From Botryosphaeria dothidea (Eukaryota; Ascomycota; Dothideomycetes; Botryosphaeriales; Botryosphaeriaceae), in assembly GCA_011503125.2 (NCBI GenBank), contig WWBZ02000062.1, positions 62,001 to 126,000 on the forward strand: a stretch of 64,000 nucleotides of DNA, in the 5' to 3' direction. The position numbers and the translations under genes are program-made. This document shows positions 1 through 9,898 of this stretch, piece by piece (positions within the stretch are counted from its first letter, which is position 1; every line of letters begins with the position of its first letter). The notes under the pieces were generated by a model that saw only the letters and a program-made list of their open reading frames with translations, was not told the origin of the DNA and made no database searches.

Positions 1-349
1 GCATCGGTCTTCAGCGCGGGGGCCGGCGGCTCAGCGTCCTCAGTTCACGTAATACTTAGGAGGGCACGCCGAACTTGCTGCACCGCATTAACGGAAGTTT
101 TGCCCAAAAAGGTAGTGGCACAGCCGGCGTGCCAGGGGGGGGGGGCCACAGGAGCGCCGCCGAAAGTTTGCTTCGAGTGTCGGAACTCCGAAGTTGACGA
201 ACAGGAGCTCGCCTGAGCTGAATCGGCTCCTTACAGCTCTCTAAGAAGAGATCGGGTGAATAAAGCTGGTGAAACTTGCCCTCAGAAAGAGCAACAGCAG
301 AAACAATTACATCTTCAATCATACAGTCGTGTGGACTTTCTCAAGAAAA
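1..349. other. 5' edge intergenic/promoter region
   Basis: No convincing gene. It holds a run of about 13 G at 136-148, one TCG-N5-CGG site at 173-183, and an overlapping imperfect palindrome (TCGGA-ac-TCCGA, 180-191). It presumably is the promoter of the membrane protein gene starting at 350. Confidence 0.5.
173..183 (+). promoter_or_regulatory. AflR-type motif TCG-N5-CGG
   Basis: The bases read TCG-AGTGT-CGG, 167 bp upstream of the membrane-protein start. AflR-family regulators are known to bind TCGN5CGA/CGR. The motif is short, so a single copy alone is weak; the call rests on similar sites upstream of other cluster genes. Confidence 0.4.
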
Positions 350-859
350 ATGTCGACCTCCGATCTCTACCTCAAGCTTCTTCGCGTGGCCCCCCTCATC
401 TCATCTACGGCCGGTCTGATGTGTGCCTGGGACCAGCAGTTCGCCTTCTACTCCTTCGCGGACAAGGCTGTTCCGCAGGGTCCTGCCGGAAGCACGCTGC
501 CTCACTGGTTTCCTGTCATTTTCCGCCAGTTGATCTGGGTCGTCAGCATCATCCATCCGCTTGGAGGCATCCTCGGAATCCTCAACAGTGTCGGTGCTGC
601 CGGGGCGGCACTCGATCCCCAGACCCGCTATCTTTACCTCGCCGGCGGTTTGTTTGCAGCTGGACACCTCGTGTATGGCAAGACAGCCATGCGCATCATC
701 GGAACCATCTGGGATGCCAACCTGCCAGGGTCGAAGAACCTTGGTGCGCTGCCGCCGTGGTTGAGGCTCAACTGGTGGCGCATCCATACGAATAATGTGC
801 CGGCGGTTTTCTTCTTCCTTGCGGCCTTGGTTTCTGCGGTCGAGCTGAAGAACGCTTAA
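350..859 (+). CDS. DUF1772-like integral membrane protein (anthrone-oxygenase-like family)
   Basis: Single-exon gene of 169 residues. The start at 350 (aaaATGTCG) is chosen because the upstream extension is unlike the family and has no good context. Hydrophobic segments lie at about residues 10-28, 54-80, 93-113 and 148-165, giving four membrane spans. The C-terminal pattern of a Trp/Arg/Asn-rich loop (WLRLNWWRIHTNN) followed by PA and a last helix resembles DUF1772 proteins. In fungal polyketide clusters DUF1772 members include HypC/TpcL-type anthrone oxygenases. The assignment is by pattern recall and not alignment; a plain cluster membrane protein is the alternative. It sits next to an AflR-like regulator and has a TCG-N5-CGG site upstream, so a tailoring role in the cluster is inferred. 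Confidence 0.6.
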   Translation: MSTSDLYLKLLRVAPLISSTAGLMCAWDQQFAFYSFADKAVPQGPAGSTLPHWFPVIFRQLIWVVSIIHPLGGILGILNSVGAAGAALDPQTRYLYLAGGLFAAGHLVYGKTAMRIIGTIWDANLPGSKNLGALPPWLRLNWWRIHTNNVPAVFFFLAALVSAVELKNA

Positions 860-1081
860 ACAAAGGCCGCAACGCGGAATCAGTGCCAAGTCAGAGTAAG
901 TTGGGAAACGCGTATGTATGCAATGGGCCCATGTCAGAAGGGCTGACGACGCTTCTTTCAGGCCTTGACGAGACCACATCTATCATCGAACTGATTCTGA
1001 ACAATCCACAAACATTACAGGAAAAGGGAGGATCTGCAAAGAAGAGAGGAGAAAGCGAGACGGAGAAAGGGTATTAGGGTG

Positions 1082-2388
1082 CTAGAGGATATTCAAAGAG
1101 ACCAGGGTGTTTCGCAATGTATTTATCCTCGCAATCAAGTCACTCTCCCTAGAATAAACGGCTTTCAGTGTCAGCGATGTTAGATCATTCGTACTGTGAG
1201 CGCCGACAGGACTCGTAGCGGTGAAGCTCGAGTCGACACATTTGATGATGTCGCCCATGCGACGGAGGAGATGCCTGGCCAGTTGGAGGATTAGTGTGAT
1301 CTGCAAGGCGGACGAGCTCGGCAGCGAAAAGCCACCAACTCTCACGTCTGGCATTTGGACATAGTCCTCGCGAGCGGTGGTGGAGGAACGATTGAGACAA
1401 GCTTGCATGTTCCCAAAAATATCATCGTAGGCGTCGACGAGGCGCTGGTAGCAGGAAAGAACCAGAAGAAAAGAAGCCTGATCAAACGACGGGCTGGGTG
1501 GTAGAGCGGACAAGGAAGATTCGCTATTCGACGAAGACATTGAATCACCAAAGCGTATCGGAGCAGTCTCCAGGAAGCGCGGATACAGCTTGTTCAGGAC
1601 TTCGATGAAGCGCTGGGACAGCCGGAAGGTCTTGTCGATGGCGAAGTCCTTGTCCTTCCAGCTCAATGGCTGCGAGATATCGGTGGGTGGTTTAGGAATG
1701 ACAGAAGATAGCGTGTATAGCTCGACATTCAGATCCGAGAGGCCGCGCACAGTAGCAAGAGCGGGCAAGCTGGAGGCACCTTGGCTTGGAGCGGCATATG
1801 GTGATGGAGCATTTTCCATGGCAGAATCGCCGCGGACAGGCTCATCGCTAGCAGAGAGCATGGCCCACTCGCGATTGAAGCGTTGCTGCCATGTGTCGAG
1901 GGCATCCTGAGAGAGGAAAGGCGAGGTATGCTGAGGGAAATCGGTGGTTGCTGGAAAGCTCGGGGATGATCCGGAGGCGGCGCCTGTGGAATTGGAGCCT
2001 GTCCAGGACACGGCAGGTGGCTGGAAGATGTTGACACCGAGATCAAAGTCCATTCCGGGCGGGTCGAAGCGAGGGCTCAGAACCGCTGTAGCTGAAAATA
2101 TGTCTTTGTCTGGTGGTCAAGTTAGCGCGGCAGAGGATGTTGCGGACACACAGCGGCACCTTTCTCCGGGGAGGCAAGCGAAAGGGCGGGCGTGGCAACA
2201 GAGCTCATACTCGATGCAGGACGAGATGCGCTTGGGGGCTTGCGCTGACGGCGCAACGAAGGGCTGAAGGTGCAGATGGAATTGGCCTTGGTGCAGCGGA
2301 CACAAGCGCCAGCGGATTCGGCGCGGATGCAACGGAGCTTCTGGCCGTGACAGCGATCGCACGCAGAACGCTGGACGGGATGGGGCAT
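1082..2388 (-). CDS. AflR-like Zn2Cys6 transcription factor 1
   Basis: Two exons on the minus strand: 2388-2211 and 2091-1082, joined across a 119-bp intron (GTATGA donor, CTAAC branch, TTTTCAG acceptor), giving 395 residues with no internal stop. An alternative acceptor 6 bp further on also keeps frame. Exon 1 carries a canonical zinc cluster with Cys at 10, 13, 20, 29, 32 and 39 (CX2CX6CX8CX2CX6C). The C-terminal half (FAIDKTF..., LVLSCYQRLVDAYDDIF, the LILQLARHLLRRM region) resembles the regulatory domain of AflR-type cluster regulators. It is a nuclear DNA-binding activator by inference. It is paralogous to the factor at 10676-12284. A TCG-N5-CGG site lies 113 bp upstream, compatible with autoregulation. 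Confidence 0.85.
2211..2388 (-). other. Exon 1 of transcription factor 1 (zinc-cluster exon)
   Basis: ATG at 2388. The exon encodes the six-cysteine DNA-binding domain and ends in phase 1 at 2211, before the GTATGA donor at 2210. Confidence 0.75.
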
Positions 2389-2500
2389 GGTGGCGAGCGA
2401 AGGGCGGGTGTGACAGGCGTGGTGCTTTATATGGACGGCGATGCAGCTGTAGTTGACAGGCAGGAGAGCCTAGAGTCCCGGTGCACACATTACTTCCACA

Positions 2501-2511
2501 TCGGCGCTCGG
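2501..2511 (+). promoter_or_regulatory. AflR-type motif TCG-N5-CGG
   Basis: TCG-GCGCT-CGG, in the 215-bp gap between regulator 1 (start 2388) and the end of EthD protein 1 (2604). Confidence 0.4.
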
Positions 2512-2603
2512 GTCGGAAAAAAGAATGCGCGGCTGACGTCATTTGCTTCGCCTCTCACGCATCGTCACTGCAGCACTGAGCATCAAGTCTGGCTGTCATT
2601 CAA

Positions 2604-3236
2604 CTACAGCATAACGTCAGGCCCATCGTCCCACAGCAGCTGCTTTCGAAGTGGCTCGGATGGCACAGCTGTTGGTTCCTGGGCCCGCGGGGCCAATGCT
2701 CTGCTCAGCGGGCCATCCTTCTTGACAAAGTCCTCAAAAGCGGGCTGGTATGCAGGCGTGCCGTCCTTGGCCACATTCACCACCTTGCCATCCTGCACGT
2801 ACACCTCGACCCAGGCAAGACTGGCCACCACGTGCCTGCGGCTCAGATACGGCTCCTCCACGGCTCCAAAGCTGGCGAACTCGGGGTCCGCTGCGATGGC
2901 CCTCAGCGTTGCGAGGTCACGCACGTACAGCTCGACGGTGAGGTCGTGCTGATCAAGCGTCCAGTCGGCCCCGAGGTCTCGCTTGAAGCGCTCGAGGGCC
3001 CCGCGTGTCGCGTCGGTCGAGTAGAACTGTTGCACGCGTCAAGCACGAGCCTTCCATGCTGCACTGGACGGCAGCACACGTACCTGATTGTAGAGCACCG
3101 TGCCGTGCCTGGCATGCAGGGTGGCGGCCTGCTTGGCGTGGAGGGCAGTGCCAAAGAAGTGGCAGTCGCGCTCGGAGCAGCTGTCTTTGCGGTAATGCGC
3201 GAGGCTCAGCCGGAGAAGACGTTCTTTGATGGCCAT
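2604..3236 (-). CDS. EthD-domain (dimeric alpha/beta barrel) protein 1
   Basis: Two exons, 3236-3084 and 3026-2604, with a 57-bp intron (GTACGT donor, CTTGACG branch-like, CAACAG acceptor); 191 residues. The pattern RLLRLSLAHYRK near the N-terminus, HARHG, the DLTVELYVRD segment and the late LAWVEVY strand fit the EthD family. In fungal polyketide clusters such proteins act as decarboxylases or cyclases on aromatic intermediates (TpcK-like). The exon structure and junction match the paralogue at 9289-9898 (HARHG...exon end, then F-x-x-T-x-x-T-R), which supports the model. It is transcribed divergently from the MFS gene across a 396-bp promoter. The substrate is unknown. Confidence 0.8.
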
Positions 3237-3632
3237 GGCTGCTGTGCAACCCGGATTCTGATGATCACGGCCATGCTAATCGAGGATCTCGGGCGGTTAA
3301 CTATGACTCGAGGCCGCCGCGCAGCCTACATACCCGGCGAGCCGGCGCTCGGTGGTCGGCGTTCGGCGGTCGGTGGTGACGCCAGGAGGGAGACAGCCGC
3401 TTGGTCACTACCGGACTCACTCCCTCTCATGCCCCAGCAATGCGCGATTCGATTACAGATTCTGTCTACCGACACCGCCGAAGATGGCTTCAATTTCTTT
3501 CACGCCGCTCGTCAACCCCCAACTTCGTTCGCCGCTTCCCACCTTCATCCTTCGGCCATCTTGCTTTTCACATCCGTCTTCACCTTCCGGCAGTAGCCTC
3601 GCGCCTCTGTTCCCAGACAAGCTCTGGCTACC
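3237..3632. promoter_or_regulatory. Divergent promoter between EthD protein 1 and MFS exporter
   Basis: A 396-bp region between two outward-facing start codons. It holds a tandem 7-bp repeat at 3349-3376 that makes three overlapping TCG-N5-CGG matches, and C/T-rich stretches just before the MFS start, common in fungal promoters. Confidence 0.7.
3349..3373 (+). promoter_or_regulatory. Triple tandem AflR-type site
   Basis: Three overlapping matches to TCG-N5-CGG at 3349-3359, 3356-3366 and 3363-3373, made by four copies of a 7-mer (TCGGYGK). This is the densest instance in the window and lies midway between two cluster genes, so it is the best operator candidate for the AflR-like regulators. 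Confidence 0.5.
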
Positions 3633-4321
3633 ATGACTTCCGCACCTGTGTCTTCCGTCCAAGAGCTCCCCGCGGATGCATCCCGCCCCGTCGAGCCTCT
3701 CCCGGCTGCTCAGTCTGCAGACGAGACATCCAATGATGAAAAGGCCGCTGAGGAAGAGAATCTCAGCCCCACCGCCACCTTCTTACTCGTCTTGTCCCTG
3801 AGCGTATGTCAGACAACACCACAAGTAGCAATACACCCGCCGCTAACAACGCCACCAGATCTCCACCTTCATTGCCGCAATCGAACAAGTGAGAAAGCCA
3901 ACACCAGCTCTATCGTTGGCATCGTGGTACTGACACAGCTACCTCGCAGACTATCGTTTCGACTGCCGTGCCTACCATATCGAAGGCTTTCAGTGCTAGC
4001 GAGACCGAATATGCCTGGATTGGCACAGCCTACCTCCTCCCTGCCGCCGGTACGCACCTTTCTTCTCTCTTACTCTGTTCATGACTGACTCTCAGGTCAG
4101 CCGCCACTCCTCCATGGGGCAAGATCAGTGACATTTTCGGCCGCAAGCCCATCCTTCTTGCCGCCATAATCGTCTTCTTCATCGGCTCCCTCATCGGTGC
4201 TTTAGCCACAAACATTGACATGCTCCTCGCCGGAAGAGTCATTCAAGGCACCGGCGGTGGAGGCATTCTGGGCCTAGCAGCAACAGTCATCGGCGACGTT
4301 TTCAGTCCTCGGTAAGCCTTA

Positions 4322-4366
<45 letters not shown>

Positions 4367-5675
4367 ACCCAGGGTGTGGTCTCTAATACCCCCGCAGTGA
4401 ACGCAGCAAATACTATGGCGTCCTCGGCGTTGTCTGGGGCTTGGCTTGCGGTCTTGGTCCCGTCGTTGGAGGAGCATTCTCTCAATTTGTCTCATGGAGG
4501 TGGTGCTTTTGGATTAACCGTATGTGTTCTCTGCTCTACTTAGTGGCACGAGTGTCTAATCCTTCTTAGTGCCCATTGCTGGCCTTGCCGGAGTCTTCGT
4601 ACTCTTTTTCCTCAAGGTACACACGCCAAAAACCCCGATCGTCGAAGGACTGCTGGCCATGGACTGGCTCGGTACCATAACCATCGTCGGAGCAACTGTC
4701 ATGTTCCTTCTTGGATTGGGCTACGGCGGGGTGGCGTATCCTTGGGACTCGGCGATTGTCATCTGTCTCATCGTCTTCGGAATAGTGACGGTGGGAGTCT
4801 TTGCCCTCGTCGAGTGGAAGGTGGCCAAATACCCGGTCACCCCGCTCAGGCTCTTCCGCTCGCCCTCCAACATTGCCGCATTCGCAGTCGCATACATCCA
4901 CGGCGGCATTTTCATAGCCGACCTGTACTACCTCCCGCTGTACTTCCAGAGCGTTCTTGGCGCCACTCCCATCCTCTCAGGCGTCTATCTTCTGCCTGTC
5001 GCGGTCACACTCTGCGCCGCCTCGAGCCTGACTGGGTTCTATATCAGTAAGACGGGCAGATACAGGCCGCCGATCTACTTTGGCCTAGTCGTCATGACCA
5101 TCGGCCACGGCCTCTACATCAACCTCCAACCTTACGCGTCCTGGCCGCGCATCACCATCTACCAGATTGTGGCCGGCATTGGGATTGGCCCCATATTCCA
5201 AGCTCCTCTCATTGCGCTCTTCAGCCTCACGAAGCCGGCAGATATCGCGAGTGCGGCGGCCACCTTTTTCTTTGCGCGCGACATTGCCACGGCCATGTCC
5301 GTTGTCTTTGGAGGCGTCATCTTCGCAAACCGCATGGCCGCTCAGTCCGACAAGATCACGTCAGTGCTGCCGGCGGACCTGGCAGCCGAGATCCAAGGAG
5401 GTGAGGCGTCCGGTGCGCTGAACGTCATCCCCACGCTGCCGGAGGAGTGGAGGACGGTCGTTGTCGGAGTTTACAACGAGAGCCTACGTGCCGAGTGGAT
5501 CTTCTACACTGCCTTTTCCGCCGTCGCCCTGCTCTTCAGCCTTCTGATCAGTAAGCAAGTTCTTTCCAGGGAGCACAAGATTCACAAGACCGGCCTTGAC
5601 ACACAAGAGGCGTCCAGGCTGGAGGAGCTGGAGAAGCAGAAAGAGAAGAAGGAAGGTGCGCACCAAAGCGCATGA
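3633..5675 (+). CDS. MFS drug/toxin exporter (DHA2, 14-TM type)
   Basis: Six exons: 3633-3803, 3859-3888, 3950-4049, 4101-4311, 4398-4519 and 4570-5675; introns of 50-86 bp; 579 residues. All junctions restore family motifs: FIAAIEQ-TIVSTAVPTI in helix 1, AYLL then WGKISDIFGRK (motif A) in helices 2-3, RVIQGTGGGG (motif B), GLGPVVGGAF (motif C of proton antiporters) and WRWCFWINLPI. The N-terminus (about 45 residues) is acidic and hydrophilic; the C-terminus is a charged tail. Proteins of this type export toxins or metabolites at the plasma membrane. Its place between two EthD genes and a hydrolase suggests it exports the cluster product. Intron 4 contains a long TC microsatellite. Confidence 0.9.
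4325..4364 (+). repeat. (TC)n microsatellite inside an MFS intron
   Basis: About 19 uninterrupted TC/CT units within intron 4 (4312-4397) of the exporter gene. Length variation here would not change the protein but could affect splicing. Confidence 0.9.
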
Positions 5676-6436
5676 ATATAGCGACGGGATCGATTAGTCT
5701 TCACATGAAAGCTCCGATGCGGTGCTGTTCAGAATGTTAATGGAGTGTGCAAACTTGGAGGCTTCTACTTAAATTGTATTGACTAGCTTTCCGATGCATT
5801 TAGTGTGTATTTAAATAAGCCATCCCTTCCCTTGAATCGTCCCACCAGCGTGACATCAATTAGCTGCGCTCTCGAAAATCCATCTCACAGACACCTGTGA
5901 CAAGTTGAAGTGGCAATATTGACGTATGTGTTCACAAATATTGACGACATTTCCATCTGGATGAACACTTCAGTCCCAGGGGCACACGTTTCAATTCCCC
6001 AATAGTCAGATACTCAATGGATTTACACGATAGGAAGATATATAGATGTGTGACATGCTGGAGCCGCGTGAACAAGCCTTGCTGCCCAAGGTCTTGGCCA
6101 GCCCAGCGCCTGCGGCTACCGGGATACTTTCCGAAGGCCATTGAATCCGGGCAAGTGGAAGCGGATGATGACATGGAAACGCATTGCAATAGCGTTCCTA
6201 CCTTTTCTCCGGTACAAACGAGAGTTTACGTCAGAGCACACCAATGGTGGAGAAATGAGTGAACCGCACGATTCATGAGCCGGTTGGAAACGGTGATCGG
6301 GCTGTCTTCTAGCGGGGTCGCCGAAAGACCTAGGATTAGCCGACTTGCACCGCATGCCGTACTCGCTTACGAGATTGGGTGGTCCGTAATCGGTATGCTG
6401 CGCCGCACTGACGAGCGGCGCCATTGCCAGCCGCCG

Positions 6437-6447
6437 TCGACATTCGG
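6437..6447 (+). promoter_or_regulatory. AflR-type motif TCG-N5-CGG
   Basis: TCG-ACATT-CGG, 219 bp upstream of the hydrolase start. A second match on the opposite strand (CCG-AAACC-CGA) lies 34 bp downstream. Confidence 0.4.
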
Positions 6448-6480
6448 CGATGGAAGGGGCATACGGCTGACCACCTCCCA

Positions 6481-6491
6481 CCGAAACCCGA
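6481..6491 (-). promoter_or_regulatory. AflR-type motif, reverse orientation
   Basis: The plus strand reads CCG-AAACC-CGA, which is TCG-N5-CGG on the minus strand. Confidence 0.35.
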
Positions 6492-6665
6492 GATGAAGCT
6501 CGACGACTGGGGCCAACACCGACGAACATGGCTTCCTCTGCAACGCGAGAAGGGGCATATAGGTATCTCGAGCTTCCTTTGAGAGGAGCATCGAAGCAAG
6601 CCCGTCCTCCTATCGAAAGAAGTTCTCTACAACTTGTCTCTCTACAGCTCGATACCTCGGCCACA

Positions 6666-8042
6666 ATGCATGAGTTCTTCAAGTCCCCCTTCTTCAACTT
6701 CGAGTTCCTCCGCCTGCTGGGCATGGTGCCGTTCGAGGGCGGCGAGATCGCCGAGATCCTCGACGCGGCGGGCAAGATCAAAGACCTCGACCCGGAGAGC
6801 TGGTACGAGGCGTGGGCAGAGGCGGGCGGCAAGGCGGAGCAGATAGCGCGCGAGGCGGAGGCGACGGGCGACCGGGTGGCGGCGCGGCGGGGGTACCTGC
6901 GCGCGTCCAACTACCTGCGGGCGGCGCAGTTCATGCTGAACGAGGGCCCCATCGGGTACGACAAGCGCGTGCTGCCCACGCTGGAGCGCGCCATCGCCGA
7001 CTTCCGCCGCGGCGTCGGCTACCTCGACGGCCGCGTGCACTTCCTCGACATCCCCTACGAGGGCGGCGCGACGCTGCCGGGCTACCTGTACCTGCCGCCG
7101 CCGGACAAGCGGCTGGCGGCGGGCCAGAAGACGCCGGTGCTGCTCAACTCGGGCGGGGGCGACTCGACGCAGGAGGAGATCTACTTCATCAACGCGTCCG
7201 TCGGGCCCAGCCTCGGGTACGCGGTGCTGACGTTCGACGGGCCGGGCCAGGGGATCGTGCTGCGGCGCGACAGGCTGCCCATGCGGCCCGACTGGGAGGT
7301 CGTCGTGGGCGCCGTGCTCGACCACCTGCACGCCTTCGCGCAGCAGCACCCGGAGGCGGACCTCGACCTCGGCCGCGTCGCCATCACGGGCGCCAGCATG
7401 GGCGGCTACTACGCGCTGCGCGGCGCCGTGGACCCGCGCATCGCGGCCGCCATCAGCGTCGACGGCTTCTACTCGATGGAGAGCTTCGCGCAGGGGCGGG
7501 TGCCGGCGTGGCTGTGGAGCGCCTTCACGAGCGGCCGCGTGGGCAAGACCGTCTTCAACGCCATCGTCGGCGGGCTGTCGGCCCTCAACTTCCAGCCGCG
7601 CTGGGAGTTCAACCACATGAAGTGGGCGCTGGGCCGCGACAACGAGCACGACGTCGTCCGCAGGATGCTGGACTTCAGCCTGCGCCGCCCGGACGGCTCC
7701 GAGGTCCTGCACGACGTGCGCTGCCCCGTGCTCGTCACCGGCGCCGGCTCGTCCTTCTACTTTGACCCGGAGCAGACGACGCGCAAGATCACCGGCAAGC
7801 TGACCCACTTGCGCGAAGACCAGAAGGAGGAGTGGATTGCTACCGACATTGCTTTTGGCGGATTGCAAGCCAAGATTGGTGCCTTCGGATACGGGATGCA
7901 GCGGACTTTTGCGTGGTTGGACAAGGTGTGGAAGATCGAGAGGAAGCCTTTGACTGGCGGTGTTGGCGACTCGGCTCCCAATGGTGCTGTCAAAGCCAAC
8001 GGCACTCTTCCCAACCTTGTGCCTGTGATCCGCAAGAACTGA
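6666..8042 (+). CDS. Ayg1-like / DHPON-hydrolase-family alpha/beta hydrolase
   Basis: Single exon, 458 residues, from ATG at 6666 (ccacaATGC); an in-frame ATG at 6528 would add 46 residues unlike the family. The N-terminus (FFKSPFFNFEFLRLLG) and a helical lid are followed by a hydrolase core: NSGGGDSTQEE oxyanion-region motif, TFDGPGQG, and the nucleophile elbow GASMGGY with Ser244. Ayg1-type enzymes shorten heptaketide pyrones in pigment pathways; other members cleave C-C bonds. The expected late His context (AEEHC-like) is not seen; the corresponding stretch reads FGGLQAKIGA, so the full triad is unproven. Codons to about 7790 are almost all G/C-ending, then usage changes abruptly for the last 80 codons. 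Cluster context suggests polyketide processing. Confidence 0.8.
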   Translation: MHEFFKSPFFNFEFLRLLGMVPFEGGEIAEILDAAGKIKDLDPESWYEAWAEAGGKAEQIAREAEATGDRVAARRGYLRASNYLRAAQFMLNEGPIGYDKRVLPTLERAIADFRRGVGYLDGRVHFLDIPYEGGATLPGYLYLPPPDKRLAAGQKTPVLLNSGGGDSTQEEIYFINASVGPSLGYAVLTFDGPGQGIVLRRDRLPMRPDWEVVVGAVLDHLHAFAQQHPEADLDLGRVAITGASMGGYYALRGAVDPRIAAAISVDGFYSMESFAQGRVPAWLWSAFTSGRVGKTVFNAIVGGLSALNFQPRWEFNHMKWALGRDNEHDVVRRMLDFSLRRPDGSEVLHDVRCPVLVTGAGSSFYFDPEQTTRKITGKLTHLREDQKEEWIATDIAFGGLQAKIGAFGYGMQRTFAWLDKVWKIERKPLTGGVGDSAPNGAVKANGTLPNLVPVIRKN

Positions 8043-9288
8043 TGGTAGCGGGATTCACTTGTCTTGTAGTTTGATTTCCTTCGTTTTTCCGTATAAATTT
8101 TTGTACGAGGAGAAGTGCAAAATGAATATGAGGGAAAGCGTGTTACTCTTACGGACTGCTGATTGCTCCTCATTGGGCAAGACTGTTGTGGGTTACACGC
8201 TCTTACCGTGGGAGGTACATACGTTCACCTGGATATAACTGTTGTCGATACTCCTACCCTAAACACTCGCATCCAAATGGATGCTTCGACTCCCCACGCA
8301 TTGGTTGTTATTGTTGCAATATTATTGAAACCGACCTCATAGCCAGATCAGCTCATTCTCTCACTCACCCCCTCTTGCCCTTACCACTTTGCCTGTTTAA
8401 GTAAATGCTAGTAAAACAGTAATGCTCGTTAAACCGGTTAAAGGCAATGCATGCCGAGTCAGCGGGAGGGAGGTAGACAAGCCGAACCGACAACACTCCG
8501 CATGCGGCGTATTCCAGCTTCCCTGTTCACGAGTCATGAAAAATCCAGAGTGCATCAACGCATCCATGCCAGGGCCACACGCAACAAACCTGACGCATCG
8601 TAGTCGAGAATAGGGAAGTCTTGGCGTCGTCAGGAACGTACGAGTATTTCCAAAGTTTGTCAGCCCGGGTGAATGAGACCTCAGAGCATCTTCGCAATCA
8701 GCTGATTACTTTTGCTTTTGCCGTGCAGGATGAATTCAGGCCGATGGTCCGCTGCAGTCCTCATCAACAGTTCTCAAGTGTTTGGACTAGAGCGTGTTTG
8801 CAGATACCCGAATTGGCAAGTGGTAGCATTTACCAGCCTATACCGGACAGGTCTCGACCAGCATGGAAGTGGCGCCATACAGCCGTGCGAGATCCTCTGG
8901 CTCCGAAGCCGCTCTCTGGTCGAAGCACGTAGAAGAAAGTGCTCCAGTTTGCGTAATAGGATTCCCCACGCCATGCAAGGGTCTCAGAAAACTGACTTGG
9001 GGGCCAGATCCGGGGTTGCAGCCCACCCGTTCGGGCGGAAGGCTACCCACGTGGTCGGCGATAAGACATACAAGCCTTCCATGGCGGTGGTCGGTGTCGG
9101 CGATGAGCATGGTTGACCATCTGTTCGGCGACGGTGAAAGAGGTCCGTACTGCATAATTCGGCGCTGGGAGAGATGACCGCAGCAAATCTGTGGACTATT
9201 TCAGACGCGGGATGGCATCAAGGACATGGCACGCTCCATCCCTACCTCGATTCGAAACCGCCTCGCTACTTCTTACCTCGACGAAAAA
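8043..9288. other. Intergenic, no gene seen
   Basis: About 1.25 kb between the hydrolase and EthD protein 2. Small open frames occur but none has family features or plausible introns. The right part repeats the heptamer TCGGCGA (9057, 9096, 9125), with two TCG-N4-CGG strings at 9091-9100 and 9125-9134, one base short of the AflR-type spacing. Confidence 0.5.
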
Positions 9289-9898
9289 ATGAGCTCGGCC
9301 AAACAACGTCTTTTACGCTTGTCGATTGCGCATTACCGCAGTCAGCATGTCTTAGAGGAGGCTTTCCACCGGTGGGCGGCCGAAGACCACTGCGCCCGAG
9401 CGGCGGGTATCCACGCTCGGCATGGTGTTGAGGCATATGGCATGGTGAGTAGCATGCCTCCAGGGGAAGCCCCACTCCTCGGTTTCGCACACGTTCTCCT
9501 TTCTGCCACTTACGACACCCCCGCCATTTGGTTTTACCGTGTTTCTCGTTGCTGATGTGCGGCAGCTCTTTAACCTGACGGCTACACGCGAGGCAGCCCG
9601 GGAGCTGAACGAACGACTCGGGAAGAAATGGGTGCTGGACGATCACGATGTTGTGGTCGAGTTCTACCTGCGCGATCTAGAGGCGGTGCAGCGCATCATC
9701 GCTGATCCCGAGTTCGCCAAGCTGCAGGAGGAAGAGGCTCTCTGGGTCGACACGGAAAGGAGCGATGGCGGCGTGGTGGCCCACCTCGCGTGGGTCGAGG
9801 TTTACGTCGAGAACGGCAAAGTCGTGCACGTCGGCTCGGATGGCAAGCCCACCTATGCCCGGCTTGACTTGGGGGCCAGCTTGATTCCTGTCGTCTAA
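9289..9898 (+). CDS. EthD-domain (dimeric alpha/beta barrel) protein 2
   Basis: Two exons, 9289-9444 and 9566-9898, intron 121 bp (GTGAGT donor, GCGGCAG acceptor); 162 residues. An in-frame ATG at 9226 would add 21 residues; 9289 is preferred because it aligns with the start of EthD protein 1. Shared landmarks with that paralogue: [17 protein letters not shown], exon junction before a F-N-L-T-A-T-R segment, [18 protein letters not shown] and [15 protein letters not shown]. It lacks the longer C-terminal tail of protein 1. Role is likely a small cofactor-free enzyme acting on an aromatic polyketide (decarboxylase or similar), inferred from family and cluster. It is followed on the same strand by regulator 2, mirroring the arrangement of pair 1. 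Confidence 0.8.

Larger units (their letters stand above)
5676..6665. other. Intergenic: MFS terminator side and hydrolase promoter
   Basis: About 990 bp without a supported gene. The left part (5676-6000) is AT-richer and likely the exporter 3' UTR. The right part holds two AflR-type sites (6437-6447 and, on the other strand, 6481-6491) and a TATA-like catatagg near 6556, about 110 bp before the hydrolase start. Confidence 0.5.

Noticed and set aside
6642..7868. A 408-codon open frame on the minus strand opposite the hydrolase
   Set aside because: Made by the extreme GC3 bias of the plus-strand gene; its composition is low-complexity (Ala/Arg/Val) and it has no domain.
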